Source: Guptibacillus hwajinpoensis
Lineage (GTDB): Bacteria > Bacillota > Bacilli > Bacillales > Guptibacillaceae
DNA length: 64,000 nucleotides
Assembly: GCF_001039475.1 (NCBI RefSeq)
Contig: NZ_LELK01000004.1
Coordinates: 772,981-836,980 of the forward strand
Direction of reading: 5' to 3'
This document shows positions 37,842 to 46,840 of the stretch, one piece after another. The notes under the pieces are model-generated. The model was not told the DNA's origin and ran no database searches. It worked only from the letters and a program-made list of their open reading frames with translations. Numbering within the stretch: position 1 is the first letter of the stretch; each line of letters opens with the position of its first letter. Made by a program: the position numbers and the translations under genes.

Positions 37842-39287
37842 GTGATTAATGGTAAGGAGTATATTAATAGAATGGATGCTCTTCAAAGTGAAATTTGGAT
37901 TAAGGGAGAGAAGTGTTCAGGGAAGCTTACAGAACTCGCTCCTTTTAAAGGAATACTGAAGAGCAAGGCTGCTCTTTATGACTACCAGTGTCAAGAAGAA
38001 AATCGCGAGCTTTTTCGTTATTCTCATCCTGACGGCAAAGGAGAATATGGCTTTTCTTATCATCAGCCTCTTTCATTGGAAGACTTAATTAATAGACGGA
38101 AAGCTACTCAGGAATGGGCGCGTATGAGTGCGGGTCTCATGGGACGTTCCCCAGATTACATGAATACGTTACTCATGGCACTAGGTACTGCAGCACCTCA
38201 CTTTGCAAAAGATAGACAAGAATTTGGGGATAACATTAAACGGTTGTATGAACGTGCAAGGGACGAAGATCTATCGATTACCCATACATTTATTAATCCT
38301 CAAGTTAACAGGTCAATGGGACATTACTTGAATAGTTCAACTGTCACAGCAGCAAAAGTAGTAGAAGAGAATAAGGAAGGTATTGTTATTCAAGGTGCCA
38401 GATTACTTGCAACACAGGGAGGATTAACTGACGAGTTACTTGTTCTTCCTGCTGGCGGCCCTAGTTTTGATGATTCGTATATATTTGGGTTTATGATTCC
38501 GGCGAATACAAAAGGGTTGAAATTTCTATGTAGAGAATCCTTTTGCTACAGTGACTGTACTTTCGATCATCCACTTGCATCGCAATTTGAAGAGACCGAT
38601 TCCATCGTTGTTTTTGAACAAGTTCTTGTTCCGTGGGAATGTGTTTTCGTTTACAAGAACCTCGAAGCGATGTCAACTGTTGATGAGGAAACAGGTATGT
38701 ATGCCTTTTTACAGTACCAATCTGTTTGTAGGCAAATTGTAAAGCTCGAATACATTCTAGGTCTCTGTGAAATGATCGGAGATGCGATTCAAATACAAGA
38801 GTATGAACACGTGAAGCTGAAAATGAGTGAGATTATTAACGCTCTTGAAATTATGAAAGCACTTCTATTATCCTCAGAAGTTAATAGCCAACCGAATCGT
38901 TACGGTACAGTTATTCCAGCAAGTACCCCTTTGAAAGCAGCTATTCAATATTTTCCAGGTGTCTATCCAAGACTGATCGAAATTATTGAGATGTTAGGCG
39001 CTAGTGGGCTCATCTCTATCCCAACACAAGAGGATTTTCAATCGGAGATAAAAGAAGATCTTGAGCGCTATCTTCAAGGAGCAAATATTGAAGCAAAAGA
39101 ACGTGTAAGGCTGTTTCGAGTGGCGTGGGATTTGAGTATGAGTGCATTCGGATCAAGACAAACGCAGTTTGAGAGGTTTTTCTTTGGAGATCCTGTTCGC
39201 CTGCAGGCTGTGCATTACAATAGTTATCCTATGCAGCCTTTTGTTGATCAGGTACAGGAGTTTCTTAACAGAATAGAGGAGAATTAA
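37842..39287 (+). CDS. 4-hydroxyphenylacetate 3-monooxygenase-type oxygenase (HpaB family)
   Basis: A 481-residue flavin-dependent monooxygenase of the HpaB family, which hydroxylates phenolic substrates using reduced FAD from a partner reductase. Family motifs: YINRMDALQSEIWIKGEK, THTFINPQVNRS and the C-terminal FGSRQTQFERFFFGDP. GTG 37842 follows GGGAGGTGA. No reductase gene (HpaC) is adjacent, so it would need one elsewhere. The AtoE-type transporter downstream may be in the same metabolic setting. The exact substrate cannot be fixed from sequence. Confidence 0.87.
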   Translation: MINGKEYINRMDALQSEIWIKGEKCSGKLTELAPFKGILKSKAALYDYQCQEENRELFRYSHPDGKGEYGFSYHQPLSLEDLINRRKATQEWARMSAGLMGRSPDYMNTLLMALGTAAPHFAKDRQEFGDNIKRLYERARDEDLSITHTFINPQVNRSMGHYLNSSTVTAAKVVEENKEGIVIQGARLLATQGGLTDELLVLPAGGPSFDDSYIFGFMIPANTKGLKFLCRESFCYSDCTFDHPLASQFEETDSIVVFEQVLVPWECVFVYKNLEAMSTVDEETGMYAFLQYQSVCRQIVKLEYILGLCEMIGDAIQIQEYEHVKLKMSEIINALEIMKALLLSSEVNSQPNRYGTVIPASTPLKAAIQYFPGVYPRLIEIIEMLGASGLISIPTQEDFQSEIKEDLERYLQGANIEAKERVRLFRVAWDLSMSAFGSRQTQFERFFFGDPVRLQAVHYNSYPMQPFVDQVQEFLNRIEEN

Positions 39288-39310
39288 GTCGCATTTATGC
39301 GGCTTTTTGC
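39288..39310 (+). terminator. Weak terminator after the HpaB-type gene
   Basis: GTCGCAT TTATGCGGC then T5; short stem. Confidence 0.6.
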
Positions 39311-39406
39311 CTATTTATGAAAGCGTTTTCTGATTTTGTGGAGGAATCGTGGTGAAATTCCACGAATGGATTTGGGATAGGATCATTGATTAAAGGAGTT
39401 GTCGTT

Positions 39407-40732
39407 ATGCTAAAAGCCTCTATTGCGTTGTCGAATCGAATCATGCAGCGTTACTTACCCGATCCATTCTTATTTGTTGTCATTTTAACGTTAGTAGTGT
39501 TTGGTCTTGGATTGATCTTTACAGGTAGTTCGCCTGTTCAGATGGTTCAATACTTTGGGGAAGGATTTTGGAGTCTTCTAGCCTTCTCCATGCAAATGGT
39601 GCTTGTTCTTATGACAGGTTATGTGCTAGCAAGCAGTCCCCTTTTTAAAAAAGGGCTTAGCTATTTAGCTACTCTTGCAAAAACACCTGGACAAGCTATC
39701 ATTTACGTTACGCTAGTTTCACTTGTTGCAAGCTGGATTAATTGGGGATTTGGACTTGTTATTGGCGCATTATATGCAAAGGAACTTGCAAGGAAAATAA
39801 AGAAAGTGGACTATCGTTTACTCATTGCGAGCGCTTATAGTGGTTTTCTTGTATGGCATGGCGGACTTGCAGGATCAATTCCACTAACGGTTGCAACACC
39901 TGGCCATTTTACAGAGGAGCTCATTGGTGTGATATCAACGAGTGAAACAATCTTTTCATTTTTTAATTTAATGATTGTTGCTTCTCTATTTGTAGTTCTA
40001 CCTGTTGTCAATTATTTGATGTCACCTTCTGAAGATGAAAGAGTACATGTAGACCCCTCTTTACTGAGGGAGGACAATCTTCAAGCTGCAGCCTCGGAGA
40101 TGGAATGGACTCCTGCTGAGCGTTTAGAAAATAGCAAAATTGTTTCAATCATAATAGCTTTTGTAGGTCTTTCATATCTGGTCTATTATTTTGTAAATGC
40201 AGGATTTGAACTTAATCTCAATATCGTTAACTTTGGGTTTCTCTTCTTAGGGATTCTATTTCATGGAACTCCACGAAACTTTCTTGAGTCAGTGAGTGAT
40301 GCCGTAAAAGGAGCAAGTGGAATTATTATTCAGTTTCCATTCTATGCGGGAATTATGGGGATGATGGTTGCTTCTGGTCTTGCTGCTCAGCTTTCACAAG
40401 GTTTCGTATCAATTTCGAATGAATTCACTTTTCCATTCTTTGCGTTTCTAAGCGCAGGAATCGTGAACTTCTTTGTCCCCTCTGGAGGAGGACAGTGGGC
40501 GGTTCAGGCGCCAATTATGCTTGATGCAGCTAAAGAGCTTGGTGTTTCTATCCCGAAGACCGCAATGGCGGTAGCATGGGGAGATGCCTGGACAAACATG
40601 ATTCAACCATTCTGGGCGTTACCTGCCCTTGCTATAGCGGGATTGAAGGCAAAAGATATTATGGGTTATTGTTTCATTGTATTACTAGTAAGTGGGGTAG
40701 TTATCTCTGCAGGGTTAGTAATCATTAATTAA
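39407..40732 (+). CDS. AtoE-type short-chain fatty acid transporter
   Basis: A 441-residue polytopic protein with about 11-12 spans of the AtoE family, which in E. coli imports short-chain fatty acids such as acetoacetate. Conserved stretches: MQRYLPDPFLFVVILT at the N-terminus, SWINWGFGLVIGA, WHGGLAGSIPLTVATPGH, FFVPSGGGQWAVQAPI and WGDAWTNMIQPFWALP. ATG 39407 follows AAAGGAG; the in-frame TTG at 39386 lies before that site. The TAA lies in a TTAA tandem repeat. Confidence 0.9.
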   Translation: MLKASIALSNRIMQRYLPDPFLFVVILTLVVFGLGLIFTGSSPVQMVQYFGEGFWSLLAFSMQMVLVLMTGYVLASSPLFKKGLSYLATLAKTPGQAIIYVTLVSLVASWINWGFGLVIGALYAKELARKIKKVDYRLLIASAYSGFLVWHGGLAGSIPLTVATPGHFTEELIGVISTSETIFSFFNLMIVASLFVVLPVVNYLMSPSEDERVHVDPSLLREDNLQAAASEMEWTPAERLENSKIVSIIIAFVGLSYLVYYFVNAGFELNLNIVNFGFLFLGILFHGTPRNFLESVSDAVKGASGIIIQFPFYAGIMGMMVASGLAAQLSQGFVSISNEFTFPFFAFLSAGIVNFFVPSGGGQWAVQAPIMLDAAKELGVSIPKTAMAVAWGDAWTNMIQPFWALPALAIAGLKAKDIMGYCFIVLLVSGVVISAGLVIIN

Positions 40733-40751
40733 TTAATTAATTAATTAATTA
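40725..40751. repeat. TTAA tandem repeat (nearly seven units)
   Basis: TTAA repeated without interruption at the end of the transporter gene. The first unit overlaps the last codons and the stop; the repeat gives stops in all three frames. Confidence 0.85.
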
Positions 40752-40789
40752 GATAAAGGAAAAAGCATCTTGATGCTTTTTCCTTTATC
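40752..40789. terminator. Long bidirectional terminator
   Basis: GATAAAGGAAAAAGCATC TT GATGCTTTTTCCTTTATC, perfect 18-bp arms, between the convergent transporter and small membrane protein genes. Confidence 0.83.
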
Positions 40790-40794
40790 TAAGG

Positions 40795-40995
40795 CTATCG
40801 AATCGACTGTTTTACACGTCGATTTCTAATCAATCCGTAAGCTAAAAAGAGGATGAAAAAGATACAGAGTCCGATAAATGTTAGGCTATACCCGGTTTTG
40901 TTTTCAGTGTACATATCATGAGCTAACATCCCCATTGTTAGTGCGTTAATAAGCAAAATAATAAGAATAAGAGGTTGTATTTTAGTTTTATCCAT
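40795..40995 (-). CDS. Small membrane protein, 66 residues
   Basis: Two membrane spans (about 7-25 and 36-56) with a basic C-terminus (RNRRVKQSIR), so the ends probably face the cytoplasm. The family resembles small Bacillus proteins of the YczI type, but that link is weak. GAGGAGGG site before the ATG. Monocistronic; function unknown. Confidence 0.7.
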   Translation of the reverse strand: MDKTKIQPLILIILLINALTMGMLAHDMYTENKTGYSLTFIGLCIFFILFLAYGLIRNRRVKQSIR

Positions 40996-41158
40996 TATTT
41001 CCCTCCTCGTAATTTAATACTATCATAGATACCTCTTTTTTTTTAGACTAGATCTAAAATCACCTCTCGAAACGAATATTGTTATGAGTTCGTCATAGAA
41101 CGTAACTAGTTCTTCTATGTAGCTATGATATGTTATCTGTTGAGAGGATGATTTAGGA

Positions 41159-41827
41159 ATGAATAAGGATTTCCAAGAGAGAATTGAAGAGTGGAAGAAT
41201 TTTTTATTTATATATAAATTCGCACTAGATGAAATCAATACAAAATTGACGATATTAAACGATGAATTCCAATTTGTTCACCAACATAATCCAATTGAAC
41301 ATGTAAAGTCACGTATAAAATCACCAGAAAGCATCATGTCTAAACTTCAGAGAAAAGGTCTTGAAGTAACAACAGAAAATGTAGAAAAGCACATTAAAGA
41401 TATTGCAGGCGTCAGGGTTACCTGTTCATTTACGACAGATATCTATCGAATCTATGACATGATTGAGAGCCAAGATGATATTAAGGTAATTAACGTAAAA
41501 GATTATGTTAAGAATCCCAAACCTAATGGATATAAAAGTCTTCATTTAATTGTAGAAATACCAGTATACCTATCAAAAGGACCTGAGTATGTAAAAGTAG
41601 AGATTCAAATTCGTACGATCGCAATGGATTTCTGGGCGAGTTTGGAACATAAAATCTACTATAAATTCGAAGGTGAAATACCAGGTAATCTTAGTACTGA
41701 ATTAAAAGAAGCAGCTGATATTGTTCATTACCTGGATTCAAAAATGATCCGAATAATGGAAGAGGTTACAGAGTTCAAAGAACATGAAAAAGAAGCTGAA
41801 TTAGAAGAAATGGGGGTGGAGAAATGA
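41159..41827 (+). CDS. sasA: Small alarmone synthetase (SasA/YwaC/RelP type)
   Basis: A 222-residue single-domain (p)ppGpp synthetase that makes pppGpp/ppGpp from ATP and GTP or GDP. The RelA/SpoT synthetase domain (about 30-200) shows the ATP-binding RIKSPESIMSKLQRKG, the catalytic Asp in IKDIAGVRV, the GYKSLHLIVE loop and EIQIRTIAMDFWASLEHK. Throughout it resembles B. subtilis YwaC more than YjbM (for example NPIEHVKSR and the NPKPNGYKS loop). It lacks the hydrolase domain of Rel. YwaC is induced by cell-envelope stress. It overlaps the next gene by ATGA, so the two are coupled. Confidence 0.94.
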   Translation: MNKDFQERIEEWKNFLFIYKFALDEINTKLTILNDEFQFVHQHNPIEHVKSRIKSPESIMSKLQRKGLEVTTENVEKHIKDIAGVRVTCSFTTDIYRIYDMIESQDDIKVINVKDYVKNPKPNGYKSLHLIVEIPVYLSKGPEYVKVEIQIRTIAMDFWASLEHKIYYKFEGEIPGNLSTELKEAADIVHYLDSKMIRIMEEVTEFKEHEKEAELEEMGVEK

Positions 41828-42822
41828 GAACGATTAGATGGGGCATTATTGGATGCGGAAATGTAACAGAGAAGAAAAGCGGACCTGGGTTTCAGAAAGC
41901 AGATCATTCGGAGCTTGTAGCGGTGATGAGACGAAATAAAGAGCTAGCAGAGGATTATGCCAAACGACACAATGTTCCTAAATGGTATACAAATGCTGAA
42001 GAACTAGTGAACGATGAAGACGTGGATGCGGTTTATATTGCAACACCTCCTTCGAGTCACAAAGAGTATGCGATCCTCGCTGCAAAAGCTTCGAAACCAG
42101 TTTATGTTGAAAAGCCCATGGCGTTAAATAGTACAGAGTGTAGTGAAATGATTGAAGCGTGTAACGAAAACGGTGTTCCATTATTTGTCGCATTCTACCG
42201 TAGGGCAATGCCTGCATTTCTGAAAGTGAAGGAAGTAGTGGAAAGCGGCGCGATTGGTAACATTCGATTTGTTACAACTGTACATCACAAAAAGGCATCA
42301 GAGCAGGAGAAAAATGGTGAATTGCCTTGGCGAGTACAGCCTGAAATTGCTGGTGGTGGTCACTTCTTTGATCTCGCGAGTCATACGCTCGACTATTTGG
42401 ATTTCCTATTAGGTCCAATCGACAAAGTAAATGGGGTTGCTAGTAACCAGGGCGGTCTATATAAGGCAGAAGATATGGTCTCTGGGTCATATATATTTCG
42501 TTCAGGTGTACAAGGAACAGGGCAGTGGTGCTTTAATTCTTATAAGAATGAAGATTGGAATGAAATCGTGGGGGACAAAGGTTCCTTACGATTTTCCACA
42601 CTACAGGAAAAGCCGATGATTTTGAAAAATGCTGATGGTGAACAGGAAATTAACATGATCTACCCTGAGCATGTTCAGCAGCCGCTCATTCAAACCATTG
42701 TAAATGAGTTAAACGGTGAAGGAGAATCACCAAGTACCGGTCAATCAGCACTCAGAACAAGCAGAGTAATGGATCAGATGGTAGCTTCTTTCTATAATGA
42801 TACTACTCTAAAAGATTGTTGA
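41824..42822 (+). CDS. Gfo/Idh/MocA-family oxidoreductase
   Basis: A 332-residue NAD(P)-dependent sugar or sugar-alcohol dehydrogenase-like protein. Rossmann motif GIIGCGNVTEKKSG at the N-terminus, then VYIATPPSSHKEY and the catalytic-type EKPMAL motif at about residue 97, and a C-terminal alpha/beta substrate domain with GGGHFFDLASHTLDYL. The substrate is unknown. It overlaps the alarmone synthetase by 4 bases. Its last codons (LKDC-stop) lie within the left end of family A repeat copy A9, so the natural C-terminus may have been changed by the element. Confidence 0.88.
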   Translation: MRTIRWGIIGCGNVTEKKSGPGFQKADHSELVAVMRRNKELAEDYAKRHNVPKWYTNAEELVNDEDVDAVYIATPPSSHKEYAILAAKASKPVYVEKPMALNSTECSEMIEACNENGVPLFVAFYRRAMPAFLKVKEVVESGAIGNIRFVTTVHHKKASEQEKNGELPWRVQPEIAGGGHFFDLASHTLDYLDFLLGPIDKVNGVASNQGGLYKAEDMVSGSYIFRSGVQGTGQWCFNSYKNEDWNEIVGDKGSLRFSTLQEKPMILKNADGEQEINMIYPEHVQQPLIQTIVNELNGEGESPSTGQSALRTSRVMDQMVASFYNDTTLKDC

Positions 42823-42867
42823 AACCAGATAGGAGCGGAAATCAACCCTCTACGAAAAGAGCCCTTC
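42808..42867 (+). repeat. Family A copy A9, core deleted
   Basis: CTAAAAGATTGTTGAAACCAGATAGGAGCGGAAAT (given in parts) ... CTCTACGAAAAGAGCCC: both ends remain with only one GGAGCGGAAAT between them. Overlaps the 3' end of the oxidoreductase gene. Confidence 0.75.
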
Positions 42868-42892
42868 ACCAAAAGACGCCTAGTTTTTCTAA

Positions 42893-43107
42893 AAAAGGTT
42901 TTGTTTTAAAAACTAAACTTCGCAAATTGGAGCGGAAGGATGCTCGACTCCTGCGGGACTAGCGGGACAAGCGGGACAGATGAGACCCCGCAGGCGCAAT
43001 GATTTTGTGCGCCGAGGAGGCTCATCGCCCGCCCCGCGGAAAGCGAGCATCCTGGAGCGGAAATTCCCCCTACCTTAAAGCAACAATATCTACGAGAAGA
43101 GCCATCT
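42893..43107 (+). repeat. Family A copy A10, variant core
   Basis: Core GGAGCGGAAGGATGCTCGAC ... CGAGCATCCTGGAGCGG and right end ACGAGAAGAGCC. Two changes: AGCGGGACA is tandemly doubled, and the usual GGAGCGTTAGCGACG is replaced by GGCGCAATGATTTTGTGCGCCG, a new small hairpin. Confidence 0.85.
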
Positions 43108-43128
43108 GCAATCGAAAAGCTTACACAA

Positions 43129-43170
43129 AAAAACAGCTACCTTTTCACTAGTGAAAAGGTAGCTGTTTTT
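43129..43170. terminator. Terminator of the CstA-family gene
   Basis: AAAAACAGCTACCTTTTCAC and its perfect complement; symmetrical, with a T run on each strand. It lies directly after the minus-strand stop. Confidence 0.88.
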
Positions 43171-43172
43171 GT

Positions 43173-44612
43173 TTATGCAACTTGTTCTACCGTAACAGGG
43201 TTACTTCTACGAGCTTTCCATAGTTGATAACCAAACCATCCGGCTGTTAAAGCTGTAATGCCTGCGCCAAACATCATTGACACATTGTATGGCAGTTCAA
43301 ATCCTTCTGGTGCAAGGAATAGATAGGTTGAGACGGTCATGGTCATGAAAAGTGCTGGCAAAGAACAAATCCAGTGGAATTTTTGCTTTTTGACAAGATA
43401 CATGGCGGCTGTCCATAGCATGACGGTTGCAACTAGTTGATTAGTAAAGCCTACGTATCTCCACAAAAATGTGTAGTCAATTTGTGTTAATAGGAAGGTC
43501 GGTGTTGCAACTACTGCAGTTAGTAGCAACGTTTTACCTTTGCCGCCATTACCCTTGTTTTCTTTCTTTACGAATAAATCAGCAAGCATCATTCGAGAAG
43601 ATCTAAGCGATGTGTCCCCAGTTGTGATTGGTAAAATGATAACGCCAATGATCGCTAACACACCACCGAATGTGCCGAGTAAGGATGAACTGATTTCATT
43701 TACAACGCCTGACGGGCCACCAGCAGCAAGTGCACCTTGAAGACCACCTGTGTTTCCGAAGAAAGTCATTCCTGCAGCTGCCCAGATCAAAGCAATAACA
43801 CCTTCAGCAATCATGGCACCATAGAATACTTTTTTTCCGTCGCTCTCTTTTTTCATCGTTCTAGCGATAATTGGACTCTGTGTAGAATGAAAACCTGAAA
43901 TCGCTCCACAAGAGACGGTAATCATTAAGAGTGGCCATAGTGGCAGATTATCAGGATGAAGGTTAGCCATTGTTAAATTGGGAACAGGATTGTCCATAAA
44001 GAAAAGCCCAATACCGATAGATACAGCCATCAAGATAAGAATGACACCAAAAATAGGATAGATTCGACCGATGATCTTATTAACAGGAAGCACGGCAGCT
44101 AGTACGAAATAAGCGAAAATTACGACCAAACACATTGTGAAACTAAGTGGTGTAACTTGTGCCATTAGCTGTGCGGGACCTGCAGTAAATGCAGCTGCCA
44201 CAAGAATCATCAATACGATAGAAATAATGTTGATTGTTCCTTTTGCACCTTTTCCAAGATAGCGTCCAACAAGTGAAGGATATTGTTCGCCATTGTGTCT
44301 AAGCGACATCATTCCTGAGAAGTAATCATGAACAGCTCCTGCAAAAATTGACCCAATGACGATCCAGATAAAAGCAACTGGTCCGTATAGTGCCCCTAAT
44401 ACTGCTCCAAAGATAGGTCCAAGTCCAGCAATATTTAAAAGCTGGATCAAACTACCTTTCCACCAGCTCATCGGCATATAATCCATTCCGTCTTCTTTTG
44501 TATATGCAGGGGTCTCACGATCATCGTCTATGCCGAAAATTCGCTCAACCACCTTTGAATAAACGTAATAACCTACGATCAATAAACAGATAGCTCCGAC
44601 AAATGTGATCAT
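43173..44612 (-). CDS. CstA-family peptide/pyruvate transporter
   Basis: A 479-residue polytopic membrane protein of the carbon-starvation CstA family, whose members take up peptides or pyruvate. Twelve or more spans; family motifs PISWWKG-like MSWWKGSLIQLLNIAGLGPIFG and VHDYFSGMMSLRHNGEQYPSLVG (each written in part), and SGFHSTQSPIIARTM. The start at 44612 follows GGAGG by about 8 bases; the longer frame to 44663 was rejected. An upstream cre-like site suggests CcpA repression, fitting a starvation gene. The rest of the 44613-44950 gap holds control DNA only. Confidence 0.92.
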   Translation of the reverse strand: MITFVGAICLLIVGYYVYSKVVERIFGIDDDRETPAYTKEDGMDYMPMSWWKGSLIQLLNIAGLGPIFGAVLGALYGPVAFIWIVIGSIFAGAVHDYFSGMMSLRHNGEQYPSLVGRYLGKGAKGTINIISIVLMILVAAAFTAGPAQLMAQVTPLSFTMCLVVIFAYFVLAAVLPVNKIIGRIYPIFGVILILMAVSIGIGLFFMDNPVPNLTMANLHPDNLPLWPLLMITVSCGAISGFHSTQSPIIARTMKKESDGKKVFYGAMIAEGVIALIWAAAGMTFFGNTGGLQGALAAGGPSGVVNEISSSLLGTFGGVLAIIGVIILPITTGDTSLRSSRMMLADLFVKKENKGNGGKGKTLLLTAVVATPTFLLTQIDYTFLWRYVGFTNQLVATVMLWTAAMYLVKKQKFHWICSLPALFMTMTVSTYLFLAPEGFELPYNVSMMFGAGITALTAGWFGYQLWKARRSNPVTVEQVA

Positions 44613-44716
44613 GTTTCCCGCCTCCTTTTGCGTGTTCGAAAATATAACATTCATTTTACTCACCTAATCTAGAAAAAACAACATGATTATTCAGAAAAAA
44701 TTAATTTTTCTATTAA

Positions 44717-44730
44717 TTAAAACGTTTCCA
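44717..44730. promoter_or_regulatory. Candidate cre (CcpA) site
   Basis: TTAAAACGTTTCCA matches the cre consensus TGWAANCGNTNWCA at 12 of 14 positions. It lies about 105 bases upstream of the CstA-family start. Confidence 0.55.
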
Positions 44731-44950
44731 AATGAAATTAGTTCAATTTACCTTGTTTTAATTAGTAAATATGTCATATTTTCATGAGAACTATAGTTCG
44801 AATAGTTCTACTTTTCGTTTGAATGACAGAATAATAAACATTTAGTACGAATAATCTACAAAGAATATAGTTGAATTCATGAAAAAATGGGTATATAGAA
44901 GAAGACGAATCTTCACAATCGTCTCTTGTATCATTGAGGAGGTTGTTTTC

Positions 44951-45928
44951 GTGTCAAAGCGAATTGCATTTTTTGATAACAGCAAAGCTATATTAATATT
45001 GTTAGTTGTGGGGGGACATTTGCTCACGCCTTATCTTGATGACTCACGTTTCCTTTATAGTCTTTATCATGTGATCTTTATTTTCCACATGCCTGCATTT
45101 ATCTTTCTAACAGGTTATTTCACGAGGAAAGCGTCCGGAACTAAATATTTCTGGAAGATATTCACAACGTTTTTGTTGCCTTATATTATTTTTCAAGTGG
45201 TTTATTCTATTTATTACACAAATCTTTATCAAAAATCGTTTGCGATCGAGCTCTTAACGCCTAGATGGGCGATGTGGTTCTTGTTATGTATTGCAGCATA
45301 CAAGCTAATCTCGCCAATCCTACTGAAGATGAGAGCAAGCACGTTACTTCCATTAAGTATTGCGGCTGGATTAGCTGTTGGATACTTTGATATTGAAAGG
45401 TTCCTATCACTAGATCGTCTCTTCGTATTCCTCCCATTTTTCGTGCTAGGTATGATGATGGGACGAAGAGAACAGCCAATTCGCATGCCACAAATGAAGT
45501 GGGTTGCGCCAATTGTATTAAGTGGTCTATTCGTAATATTTTATCTTTACCAAATTGAAGGCTTAACGAATCTTCTTTATGGTACTTACGTGTACGACTC
45601 CAATAGCGATCTTCTTGTACGTCTAGTCTATTATGTTGGAACTGCACTTGTAATGTTCCTGTTTTTCTCTATGATACCTGAAGGTCCAATGGTGTTTACA
45701 CCGATTGGGTCACGTACATTTGCTATTTACCTGTTCCATGGATTTATCATTAAATGGTTCTTAGAACAGCAGTCCTCAGACGTTATTGCTACGGTATGGG
45801 GTGTCCCGTTTATTGTTATATTCACCATATTCATATCAGCAATACTAAGCATGCCGTTGTTCTCGAAGTTACTTGCGTTCGATCGATGGCTTCCTTCACC
45901 TGAGAAATTAACGTCAGCACGTAGATAG
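44951..45928 (+). CDS. Membrane acyltransferase (acyltransferase 3 family)
   Basis: A 325-residue protein with about ten membrane spans, of the OafA/YkrP type that transfers acyl groups to surface sugars or polymers. N-terminal FDNSKAILILLVVGGHLL carries the conserved His (about 21), followed by the HMPAFIFLTGYF motif. GTG 44951 follows GAGGAGG by 8 bases; a longer frame from 44879 starts with a basic stretch and lacks a ribosome site. The acceptor is unknown. Terminator downstream; the 44731-44950 leader holds a GAACTATAGTTC palindrome. Confidence 0.87.
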   Translation: MSKRIAFFDNSKAILILLVVGGHLLTPYLDDSRFLYSLYHVIFIFHMPAFIFLTGYFTRKASGTKYFWKIFTTFLLPYIIFQVVYSIYYTNLYQKSFAIELLTPRWAMWFLLCIAAYKLISPILLKMRASTLLPLSIAAGLAVGYFDIERFLSLDRLFVFLPFFVLGMMMGRREQPIRMPQMKWVAPIVLSGLFVIFYLYQIEGLTNLLYGTYVYDSNSDLLVRLVYYVGTALVMFLFFSMIPEGPMVFTPIGSRTFAIYLFHGFIIKWFLEQQSSDVIATVWGVPFIVIFTIFISAILSMPLFSKLLAFDRWLPSPEKLTSARR

Positions 45929-45929
45929 T

Positions 45930-45963
45930 AAAAAGCGGTACGCCATATGGCGTACCGCTTTTT
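45930..45963. terminator. Terminator of the acyltransferase gene
   Basis: AAAAAGCGGTACGCCAT and its perfect complement, symmetrical 34-base palindrome. Confidence 0.88.
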
Positions 45964-46144
45964 GCATTTACTCGGTTTAAAAAGATCTTCTTCTGCAATC
46001 AAAAAATTAAGGGTTAGAAACAAAATACGTTACACTAAATGAAAGTTAATATAATCGTAATACTTTCTTCAGAAAACACTAATTTTTATTTTTTATTATA
46101 AGGTTATCTATCTTAATAAGAATACTGAATCGAGGTGAAGCGCG

Positions 46145-46840
46145 ATTGCTGAGAAAATATTGCTTGTTGATGATGAGGAATCGATCATTGATGTTAGCAC
46201 AAGGTATTTACAGCGAGATGGTTATGAAGTGATAACTGCTGCAAATGGGGAAGAAGCCATTGTGAAGTGGAGAAATGAAAAGCCAGATCTTATCGTGCTA
46301 GATCTCATGATGCCGTTAAAAGATGGGATTGAAACAGCTGAGGAAATTCGTGCCGTGGAAGATGTTCCAATTATTATGCTTACTGCTTTAGGGCAGGAAC
46401 GTGATCGCCTTCTCGGACTGACAGTAGGAGCAGATGATTATCTAACGAAACCGTTTAGTCCAAGGGAACTGGTTCTCCGAGTTCGAAATATCTTACGCCG
46501 TACAAAGAAGGTTGAATCAGACAAGAGTCCTTCCATTATCACTTATGGAGATTTAGTAATTGATGAATCAAGACGAAAAGTGATGCTGAGTGGGAATGAA
46601 ATCGAACTTACGGTTAAAGAATTCGATATTCTATTCTTACTTGCAAGTCATCCAACTCTTGTTTTCCCAAGATCACAGTTAATTGAGGCCATTTGGGGTT
46701 ACGAATTTGATGGAGATGGTAACACCGTCAACGTTCATATTAGACGACTTCGTGAGAAAATCGAGAAAGATTCGGCAGAACCAAAGTGGATAAAGACCGT
46801 ATGGGGTATTGGATATAAGTTTGAAGGACAATCTACATGA
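46145..46840 (+). CDS. OmpR-family response regulator, probable ATT start
   Basis: A 231-residue regulator: receiver domain (1-120) with Asp9, Asp10, phosphoacceptor Asp53 (LIVLDLMMP) and Lys102-region TKPF, then an OmpR/PhoB winged helix (about 130-228). The family N-terminus MAEKILLVDDEE is encoded from ATT at 46145, exactly 7 bases after GAGGTG; an in-frame TGA lies just upstream. The first canonical alternative, TTG at 46160, would remove the first beta strand and has no ribosome site. The histidine kinase gene overlaps by ATGA and MsrAB follows, so the system may sense oxidative or envelope stress. Confidence 0.9.
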   Translation: MAEKILLVDDEESIIDVSTRYLQRDGYEVITAANGEEAIVKWRNEKPDLIVLDLMMPLKDGIETAEEIRAVEDVPIIMLTALGQERDRLLGLTVGADDYLTKPFSPRELVLRVRNILRRTKKVESDKSPSIITYGDLVIDESRRKVMLSGNEIELTVKEFDILFLLASHPTLVFPRSQLIEAIWGYEFDGDGNTVNVHIRRLREKIEKDSAEPKWIKTVWGIGYKFEGQST

